Assembly: GCA_017302015.1 (NCBI GenBank)
Contig: JAFLEE010000090.1
Span: 1-20,329 of the forward strand
Source: Spirochaetota bacterium
GTDB taxonomy: Bacteria; Spirochaetota; UBA12135; COTS27; JAFLEE01
Length of the DNA stretch: 20,329 nucleotides
Reading direction: 5' to 3'
The notes beneath the pieces were generated by a model. It was not told the origin of the DNA. It ran no database searches and saw only the letters and a program-made list of their open reading frames with translations. Below are positions 14,826-20,329 of this stretch, piece by piece (position 1 is the stretch's first letter; every line of letters begins with the position of its first letter). The position numbers were made by a program, and so were the translations under genes.

Positions 14826-14834
14826 TTCGCTGAA

Positions 14835-16166
14835 ATGGCTCAAAAAATCAACAAAAAACCCGCCGCAGGGCAACCGATCACCATCGGATTGGCCGGATTC
14901 GGCACCGTCGGCTCCGGTCTGGCCGAATTGCTGGAGCGGAATTCGCAAATCATCACCGAACGCAGCGGCCTGGCGCTCCGCCTCAAGACGATCTGCGCCC
15001 TCGAGTTCAAGAACCGCTCCCGGCAGTCCCTCTCCCAGTACCGCCTCACGAAGGATTGGCACGACCTCGTCAACGACCCCGAGATCCAGATCGTCGTCGA
15101 ACTCATCGGGGGGGCCGGCATCGCCGTCGAGATCATCCTAGCCGCCCTGCGCGCCGGCAAGCACGTGGTCACCGCCAATAAGGCCGCCCTCGCCGCCCAC
15201 GCCGACCGCATCTTCAAGACCGCCATCGAGCACCAAGCCGAGATCTATTTCGAGGCCGCCGTCGGCGGCGGCATCCCGATCATCAAGGTCTTCCGGGAGA
15301 GCCTCGTGGGAAACCACATCCGCGAGTTCTACGCCATCATCAACGGCACCACCAATTTCATGCTCACCCAGATGGTCGGGAAGGGCTGGTCGTACGAGCA
15401 GGCCCTGAAGCGCGCCCAGGAACTCGGCTTCGCCGAGAAAGACCCCACCCTCGACGTCAACGGCTCCGACGCCATGGCCAAGAGCGGGCTCCTCGCCATG
15501 CTCGCCTTCGGGGGACACATCGACTCGAAGAAGATCCACCGGGAGGGCATCGAATCCATCCGCCCCGTCGACGTGGCCTTCGCCCGCCAACTCGGCTACA
15601 AGATCAAGCTCCTCGGCATCGCCAAGCAGAAAGAGGTGGGGAAGGCCGAGATCCACGTCCACCCCACCTTCATCCCCGCCGGGAGCGAACTCGCCAATGT
15701 TGAGAACGAGTTCAACGCCATCTACGTGAAGGGCGATTTCCTGGGGCCCTCCCTCTACTACGGCAAGGGCGCCGGCAGCCACCCCACCGCCAGTTCGGTG
15801 GTGAGCGACCTCCACGATCTGGGGCAGCGCATCAACGGGCAGAACCGGTTCAACCCCGCCCGCTACCGCTTCGACCGGGACATCACCGTCATGCCCATGG
15901 ATTCGGTGGAGAGCGCCTTCTACCTGCGCCTGCAGGTACAGGAGCGCAGCGGCATCCTCGCCAAAGTTACCACCGTCTTCGCCAAGCACCGCATCAGCAT
16001 CAAGAGCATCGTGCAGCACGACGCCGAAGACCCGAAGAATATCCCCATCGTCTTCGTGCTCCACAAGACAAGGGAGAAGGACCTCCGCCAGGCGGTGGCC
16101 ACCATCTCCCGCTTCCCCTTCGTGCGGGAAGCGCCCGTGTGTTACCGCATCGAGGACCTTTCCTAA
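14835..16166 (+). CDS. hom: Homoserine dehydrogenase with C-terminal ACT domain
   Basis: Hom reduces aspartate semialdehyde to homoserine, the branch point to threonine and methionine. The 443-residue product has the nucleotide-binding GLAGFGTVGSGLAELL (18-33), TANKAALA (113-120, Lys116), AAVGGGIPII (141-150), NGTTNFML, and the catalytic block EKDPTLDVNGSDAMAK (201-216, Lys216). GAGSHPTASSVVSDL stands for the usual GAGxxPTASAV. A C-terminal ACT domain (YLRLQVQERSGILAKVTTVF and onward) suggests threonine feedback. The ATG at 14835 was chosen because homology starts soon after it and the promoter lies just upstream; the open frame continues to 14745 without conservation. It is monofunctional, with no aspartokinase fused. 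Confidence 0.96.
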   Translation: MAQKINKKPAAGQPITIGLAGFGTVGSGLAELLERNSQIITERSGLALRLKTICALEFKNRSRQSLSQYRLTKDWHDLVNDPEIQIVVELIGGAGIAVEIILAALRAGKHVVTANKAALAAHADRIFKTAIEHQAEIYFEAAVGGGIPIIKVFRESLVGNHIREFYAIINGTTNFMLTQMVGKGWSYEQALKRAQELGFAEKDPTLDVNGSDAMAKSGLLAMLAFGGHIDSKKIHREGIESIRPVDVAFARQLGYKIKLLGIAKQKEVGKAEIHVHPTFIPAGSELANVENEFNAIYVKGDFLGPSLYYGKGAGSHPTASSVVSDLHDLGQRINGQNRFNPARYRFDRDITVMPMDSVESAFYLRLQVQERSGILAKVTTVFAKHRISIKSIVQHDAEDPKNIPIVFVLHKTREKDLRQAVATISRFPFVREAPVCYRIEDLS

Positions 16167-16167
16167 G

Positions 16168-16212
16168 CGCGCCCCGGCGCGGAAAGCTCGGCGGGCGGTT
16201 TCGGCCCCCGAA
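16168..16212. other. Two small hairpins between hom and cysS
   Basis: CGCGCC and GGCGCG (16168-16173 with 16176-16181) and TTCGG and CCGAA (16200-16204 with 16208-16212) lie in the 99-base gap. Neither is followed by a T tract, so they are not clear terminators. No promoter was recognised in this gap, and cysS may be read from hom. Confidence 0.2.
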
Positions 16213-16265
16213 GCTTCCGCCCCCGAGGCCCAGATCCCGCGGCCGATGCGGGAAGAGAGCGGAAC

Positions 16266-17687
16266 GTGACCCTTCAATTCTATAACAGCCTCACCCGAAA
16301 TCTAGAACCCTTCCAGAGCATCCGCCCCGGCAAGGCCGGCCTCTATTCCTGCGGGCCCACCGTCTACGACTACGCCCACATCGGGAATTTCCGCGCCTAC
16401 GTCTTTTCCGACCTCCTCCACCGTACGCTGAGGCTCTTCGGCTACGAGGTCCAATTGGTGATGAACATCACCGATGTCGACGACAAGACCATCCGCGCGG
16501 CCCGCCAGCGGCAGATCCCCCTCGGCGAGGTCACCCGGCCCTTCGAGGCGGCCTTCCACGAGGACCTCGCAAAACTGCATATCCTCAAGGCCGGGACCTA
16601 CCCGAGGGCCACCGACCATGTGCCCGAGATGATCCGAATGATCGAGAAACTTCGGGAGGCCGGGCACGTCTACGAGAGCGAGGGCTCGCTCTATTTCCGC
16701 ATCGAATCCTTCCCCGACTACGGGCGCCTCATCAACCTGCAGCGCGAGGAACTGCGCGCCGGAGCCAGCAAGCGCGTGGCCTCCGACGAGTACGAGAAGG
16801 AGCAGGTGAGCGATTTCGTCCTGTGGAAGGGATGGGTCCCGGAAGACGGGGCCGTCGCCTGGGATTCCCCCTTCGGCAAGGGCCGCCCCGGCTGGCACAT
16901 CGAATGCTCCGCCATGAGCACCAAGTACCTGGGGGACCATTTCGACCTCCACACCGGCGGCATGGACAATAAATTCCCCCACCACGAGAACGAGATCGCC
17001 CAGAGCGAATGCTGCACGGGGAAGACCTTCGTCAACACGTGGATCCACTGCAGCCACCTGATGGTCGACGGCAAGAAGATGAGCAAATCCGCCGGCAATT
17101 TCTATACCCTGCGCGACCTGCTGGGGAAAGGCTACTCCGCCGAGGCCATCCGCCACCTGCTCATCTCCACGCATTACCGCAATTTCCTCAACTTCACCCT
17201 CGAGGGCCTCGCGGCCAGCGGCAAGGCCATCGCCAAGATCAACGCCTTCGCCCAGGAACTCACCCAAGCGGCGCAGAACGGGGCCGAGGGTCCCGGCGCC
17301 CCCCTGGTCGACCTCGCCGCCGCCAAGGAAAAGCGCTTCCGGGATAGCCTCGCCGACGACCTCAACGCTTCGGGCGCCATGGGCGCCGTCTTCGAGTTCA
17401 TGCATGAAGCCCGGGAACGCCGCGACTCGTGGACGAAAACCGCAGCGAAGGCCGCGTTGGCCTTCCTCGAGACCGCCCAATCGGTCTTCGCGTGCTTCGA
17501 CCTCGCGCCCGCCGCCACCGCCCCCGAGGCCGCCTATCCCGAAGCCGTCGCCGCGCTCCTGGAAGCGCGCAAGGCCGCCCGGGCCTCCCGCCAATTTTCA
17601 GAATCCGACCGATTGCGCGACGCCCTCGCCGCCCTCGGCTGGGTGGTGAAAGACACCCCGAAGGGGCAAATCCTTGAACGATCCTGA
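16266..17687 (+). CDS. cysS: Cysteinyl-tRNA synthetase
   Basis: CysS charges tRNA-Cys. The 473-residue class I enzyme has the zinc and adenylate region YSCGPTVYDYAHIGN (Cys29 and the HIGN signature at 38-41) and further zinc ligands Cys214 in GWHIECSAMS and His239/Glu243 in HHENE. The KMSKS loop is at 271-275. These ligands match the E. coli set at a constant shift, so the enzyme looks fully functional. The start is GTG at 16266, preceded by a GGAAGAGAG purine stretch. Its end overlaps the next gene by 14 bases. The cysS-rlmB order is common in bacteria. Confidence 0.98.
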   Translation: MTLQFYNSLTRNLEPFQSIRPGKAGLYSCGPTVYDYAHIGNFRAYVFSDLLHRTLRLFGYEVQLVMNITDVDDKTIRAARQRQIPLGEVTRPFEAAFHEDLAKLHILKAGTYPRATDHVPEMIRMIEKLREAGHVYESEGSLYFRIESFPDYGRLINLQREELRAGASKRVASDEYEKEQVSDFVLWKGWVPEDGAVAWDSPFGKGRPGWHIECSAMSTKYLGDHFDLHTGGMDNKFPHHENEIAQSECCTGKTFVNTWIHCSHLMVDGKKMSKSAGNFYTLRDLLGKGYSAEAIRHLLISTHYRNFLNFTLEGLAASGKAIAKINAFAQELTQAAQNGAEGPGAPLVDLAAAKEKRFRDSLADDLNASGAMGAVFEFMHEARERRDSWTKTAAKAALAFLETAQSVFACFDLAPAATAPEAAYPEAVAALLEARKAARASRQFSESDRLRDALAALGWVVKDTPKGQILERS

Positions 17688-18483
17688 TCCCGCATTCGAC
17701 GCGGACCTTCCCCCCAGCCCCCCGGACGACGGCGGCGCGCTGCGGCCGCTCTTCGGCCTCAACCCCGTGCTCGAGGCCCTAAGGCGCAAACTCGCCTTCC
17801 GCCGCGTGCTCATCGCCAAGTCGGCGGGGGAGCGCAACCCGCGCCACGAGGAACTCATCGCGCTCTGCAAGGAGCAGAAGGTCCAATTCCGCTTCGAGGA
17901 GGCCGCCTGGTTCGACGAGAAACTCCCCGGGAAGAACCACCAGGGGGTCGTCGCCGAACTCAAGGGCGGCGCGCGCCTCATCGCCGAACTCGCGCCCTTC
18001 CTCGAGACCGTCTGTCGGGAGCGGCCCCGCCCCCTCGTGCTCGTCCTCGACCGGGTCACCGACCAGCAGAACCTGGGCGCCATCGCGCGCTCCGCCTACT
18101 TCTTCGGGGTCGACCTCATCATCCAAGAGAGCTCCTATAGCGCCCCGGTGGATGAGACCGTCCACCGGGTCTCCAGCGGCGCTTCCCTGGTCATTCCCTT
18201 CCACCGCTGCGAGAAACTCTCCTCCGCGCTCCTGACCCTCGCCGAGGCCGGTTTCCGCGTCCTTGCCGCCGACCAGGAGAGCGGGGCCATCCCGATCCAC
18301 GAAGCGGACCTAAGCGGCCGGGTGGCCTTCATCCTCGGCGCCGAGGGGTCCGGGGTGCGGCCCCATCTCCTGCGCAGCGCGACGGCGGTGGTTTCCATCC
18401 CGGGCAACGGCGATTTCGATTCCCTCAATGTCGGGAGCGCGGCCGCCGTGCTGTGCCAAGAGTTCCGCAGGCCCCGCGGCTAG
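17674..18483 (+). CDS. rlmB: TrmH/SpoU-family RNA 2'-O-methyltransferase, RlmB-like
   Basis: This family methylates the 2'-OH of rRNA or tRNA using SAM; RlmB acts on 23S rRNA G2251. The 269-residue product has an N-terminal substrate-binding domain (LFGLNPVLEAL) and the three SPOUT knot motifs: LDRVTDQQNLGAIARSA (125-141, Asn133), ILGAEGSGVRP (220-230, Glu224), and IPGNGDFDSLNVGSAAA (242-258). Compared with typical RlmB, DPHN is DQQN and NVSVA is NVGSA. The start is TTG at 17674, with AAGGGG 7 bases upstream and a 14-base overlap with cysS. An extra acidic/proline N terminus precedes the domain. The gene name rests on motifs and the cysS neighbourhood; the precise RNA target is not proven. 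Confidence 0.88.
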   Translation: MNDPDPAFDADLPPSPPDDGGALRPLFGLNPVLEALRRKLAFRRVLIAKSAGERNPRHEELIALCKEQKVQFRFEEAAWFDEKLPGKNHQGVVAELKGGARLIAELAPFLETVCRERPRPLVLVLDRVTDQQNLGAIARSAYFFGVDLIIQESSYSAPVDETVHRVSSGASLVIPFHRCEKLSSALLTLAEAGFRVLAADQESGAIPIHEADLSGRVAFILGAEGSGVRPHLLRSATAVVSIPGNGDFDSLNVGSAAAVLCQEFRRPRG

Positions 18484-18487
18484 CGCC

Positions 18488-19381
18488 TTGTTCCCCTTCA
18501 CCTGGACCGGCGCTCCCATGCTTTTGTCCCGGGCCCTTTCCGGGAAGGATCCGTCGCGGCCCTGGGAAGCCCTCATCCGGGCGGGGCATGTGCTCGTGTT
18601 CCGACGCTTCATCGGCGCCGGCTATCAGGTGAAGGAAGGCGACCAGGTCTCCTGGCAGGACCGGGTGGTGGAACCCGAGGTCCGCGGGGATTGGAAGATC
18701 CTGTGGCGGGACGCGGATTACCTGGCCGTCGACAAGCCCCCCAATGTCCCCGTGCATCCCACCGGGGCCTACCGCGAGCATTGCCTCGTGCGCATGCTCG
18801 AGACCCGGGTGGGGCCCGTCTTCCCCCTCCACCGCCTGGATCGGGAGACCTCGGGGGTGCTGATCTTCGCCCTCCACGTCGAGGCCGCCCGGGCGGGGCA
18901 CCTCGCCTTCCACCGGAACCAGAAGACCTATCTGGCGGGGGTGCACGGTCGCTTCCCGAAACGCCTGGTCGTCGACCTTCCCCTCGGAAAGAAGGCGGGC
19001 TCCCAGATCCGCATCCGCCAGGGGCCCGACGTGGCGGGTCAGACGGCCCGCACCCGCTTCGCACGGGTCGCTTCGGGGAGCGAATTAAGCCTGGTGATGG
19101 CCTGGCCCGAATCCGGGCGAAAGCACCAGATCCGCTCCCACTTGGTGGAATCCGGCTTTCCGGTGGTCGGGGACAAGATTTATGGCCTCGATGAGGCCTT
19201 TTTCCTCGATTTCATCGATGGAAAACTCGGGAGTGACGCCAAAGAGCGGCTGATCCTGGATCGGCACTTCCTCCATTGCTGGAAAATTCGCTTCCGGCAC
19301 CCGATACTGCATACTATGGTCGTGCTGAAAAGCCCCCTGCCCCCCGATTTGACCCGCCTCGTCGAAAGGTGCCGGCCTTGA
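18488..19381 (+). CDS. RluA-family RNA pseudouridine synthase (RluD-like)
   Basis: This family isomerises uridine to pseudouridine in rRNA or tRNA. The 297-residue product has a divergent S4-like RNA-binding segment (GAPMLLSRALS through ALIRAGHVLV to GYQVKEGDQV), then the catalytic domain with WRDADYLAVDKPPNVPVHP and the catalytic motif HRLDRETSGV (residues 115-124, Asp118). The conserved ESGRKHQIRSHLVESGFPVVGDKIYG region follows. The TTG at 18488 is preferred because it keeps the whole S4-like part; the ATG at 18518 is the alternative. It lies 4 bases after rlmB. The C terminus overlaps the next gene's start. The exact member (RluA, RluC or RluD) cannot be settled from sequence reading. Confidence 0.88.
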   Translation: MFPFTWTGAPMLLSRALSGKDPSRPWEALIRAGHVLVFRRFIGAGYQVKEGDQVSWQDRVVEPEVRGDWKILWRDADYLAVDKPPNVPVHPTGAYREHCLVRMLETRVGPVFPLHRLDRETSGVLIFALHVEAARAGHLAFHRNQKTYLAGVHGRFPKRLVVDLPLGKKAGSQIRIRQGPDVAGQTARTRFARVASGSELSLVMAWPESGRKHQIRSHLVESGFPVVGDKIYGLDEAFFLDFIDGKLGSDAKERLILDRHFLHCWKIRFRHPILHTMVVLKSPLPPDLTRLVERCRP

Positions 19382-20329
19382 GCGAATCCAATTCCCGGGA
19401 AGAACGCAAGGCTGAGATCCGCCGGAAGGTGGAGCGCCTCACCACGCTGATGGGCGACTCCACCAGCATCCAGGACATCCTTACCACCCGCTACCGCGAC
19501 GCCCTCGACCGGGTGAAGAATCTCTCCGAGCAGAACGAAGAGACCCGGAAGAAAATCGCCGACCTCGAGAAAGAGCGCGCCAAGGGCCCCCAAGGCGAAA
19601 GCGGCAAGGGGGCCGCGGGAAATACGGATTCCAAGAGTTCCGGGGCGGGCCCGACAGACGGAAATGGACCTCAGCGGGGAGAGCGTTCCGGTTCCAGGGG
19701 CTCGGATGCACCAGGGGACCGGGGCTTTGGGGGCCAAGGCTCCCCCGTTACTCCCGGCGCCGATGCGAGCGCTGCCGGAGCAGGACCCTCCTCGGGAAAC
19801 TCCGAGGAGTCTGGTGAGGCCGCAAAGGAACTCCTCAATCTAAAAAAAGAGCTCGCCGCCCAAGAAAAGGAATTGGGGGAACTCCGGCAGGCCGCCAAAA
19901 AATCCGCCGCGAAGCCTTCCGGAAAAGCCCCCGTCGGGGCGCAAGATCGACTTTACCCGGGGCAGGAGTACGCCCGCTCGGGATCCGCTCGCAAGGCCCC
20001 CGAATCATTCTTAGATGAGATCGGGGGGTACCTCGGAGGCGACGAACAGCCGGCATGGGCTTCTGGTTCAGAGGCCGCTACCGGAACGGAAAAATCACCT
20101 AATGCTCCAATCCAAGGTGGTCCCGGAGTCGGCGGTAGCCCTGGCGCCGGTGGTGGCCCTGGAGCCGGCGGTGGCCCTGGAGCCGGCGGTGGCCCTGGAG
20201 TCGGCGGTGGCCCTGGAGCCAGTGGTGGCCCTGGAGCCGGCGGTGGCCCTGGAGTCGGCGGTGGTCCTGGAGCCGGTGGTGGCCCTGGAGCCGGTGGTGG
20301 CCCTGGAGTCGGCGGTGGCCCTGGAGTCG
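19378..20329 (+). CDS. Unrecognised coiled-coil protein with elastin-like GPGAGG repeats; 3' end outside window
   Basis: The frame opens with TTG at 19378, overlapping the preceding TGA (TTGA), has GAAAGG about 8 bases upstream, and stays open for 317 codons to the window edge. Residues 2-75 are highly charged and helical (SREERKAEIRRKVERL; later DRVKNLSEQNEETRKKIADLEKE), a likely coiled coil. Residues 76-146 are a Gly/Ser/Pro-rich, probably disordered linker. Residues 147-175 form a second coiled coil (KELLNLKKELAAQEKELGEL). A mixed segment with FLDEIGGYLGGDE follows, and from residue 248 a tandem GPGAGG/GPGVGG repeat runs on. No signal peptide or membrane segment is visible. Codon use shifts from the C-ending codons of the neighbours towards GGT, GGA and CCT in the repeats. 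I do not recognise the family; a structural or surface/scaffold role is only a guess. Confidence 0.8.
   Translation, partial: MSESNSREERKAEIRRKVERLTTLMGDSTSIQDILTTRYRDALDRVKNLSEQNEETRKKIADLEKERAKGPQGESGKGAAGNTDSKSSGAGPTDGNGPQRGERSGSRGSDAPGDRGFGGQGSPVTPGADASAAGAGPSSGNSEESGEAAKELLNLKKELAAQEKELGELRQAAKKSAAKPSGKAPVGAQDRLYPGQEYARSGSARKAPESFLDEIGGYLGGDEQPAWASGSEAATGTEKSPNAPIQGGPGVGGSPGAGGGPGAGGGPGAGGGPGVGGGPGASGGPGAGGGPGVGGGPGAGGGPGAGGGPGVGGGPGV
20119..20329 (+). repeat. 18-bp coding minisatellite (GPGAGG/GPGVGG), continuing past the window
   Basis: Eleven complete 18-bp units and 13 bases of a twelfth run in frame, with consensus GGCCCTGGAGCCGGCGGT. Units 3, 4 and 7 are identical to the consensus; units 5, 8 and 11 are identical to each other with GTC for GCC. 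The first two units are the most diverged (CCC for CCT, AGC for GGC), as expected at an array edge. From unit 3 the order is A-A-V repeated three times, a 54-bp higher-order period. The array edge on the right is not seen, so the copy number is a minimum. Confidence 0.97.

Noticed and set aside
14680-14834. CIRCE or sigma32 control of groESL
   Set aside because: Neither the TTAGCACTC inverted repeat nor a CTTGAA/CCCCAT-type pair at suitable spacing was found.
20119-20329. CRISPR array as an explanation for the regular repeats
   Set aside because: The units are contiguous 18-bp in-frame coding repeats with no unique spacers.
20119-20329. Collagen-like protein
   Set aside because: The hexapeptide GPGAGG does not keep a Gly-X-Y triplet pattern with non-Gly X and Y; it is closer to elastin- or silk-like repeats.

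Overview
This 20.3 kb stretch is compact, GC-rich bacterial chromosome carrying about 18 protein genes and almost no empty DNA. GC falls visibly only in the two divergent promoter regions (about 11755-11820 and 14743-14834). An ADP-heptose epimerase gene (hldD) and a family 9 glycosyltransferase point to a Gram-negative, LPS-bearing cell. The shortened, spirochaete-like GroES, frequent GTG and TTG starts, and a URO-D-like protein paired with an AraC regulator suggest an uncultivated or deep-branching phylum. The sequence alone does not fix the taxon. No tRNA, rRNA, insertion sequence, CRISPR array or phage gene was seen.

Layout. (1) Bases 1-518: 3' part of pheA (prephenate dehydratase with ACT domain), convergent with a GT9-type glycosyltransferase on the minus strand (589-1515). 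(2) Bases 1530-10608: a long plus-strand run led by a good sigma70-type promoter: rpmF, plsX, proA, nadD, a TPM-domain membrane protein, a membrane-anchored beta-propeller protein, hldD and, after 92 bases, mutS. The first seven genes are tightly packed or overlapping and look like one operon mixing ribosome, phospholipid, proline, NAD and envelope functions. (3) Bases 10615-12641: a divergent pair, a URO-D-like zinc methyltransferase-type protein (minus) and an AraC-family regulator (plus), separated by a 143-base AT-rich promoter region. (4) Bases 12644-14679: groES-groEL on the minus strand, closed by a strong intrinsic terminator. (5) Bases 14835-20329: plus-strand hom, cysS, rlmB-like, rluA/rluD-like, and a last open frame running off the window.

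The most unusual item is that last gene. It starts with TTG overlapping the preceding stop codon and reads open for 317 codons to the window edge. It encodes two charged coiled-coil segments, a disordered Gly/Ser/Pro linker, and an elastin-like tandem repeat (GPGAGG/GPGVGG, 18 bp per unit) with a 54-bp higher-order pattern. I do not recognise it. Other points of note are a GroES lacking the roof loop, a groESL/hom intergenic region with a 17-base palindrome and no recognisable CIRCE, a perfect extended -10 box placed so that the hom mRNA would be nearly leaderless, and a PheA ACT domain with an altered phenylalanine-binding motif.
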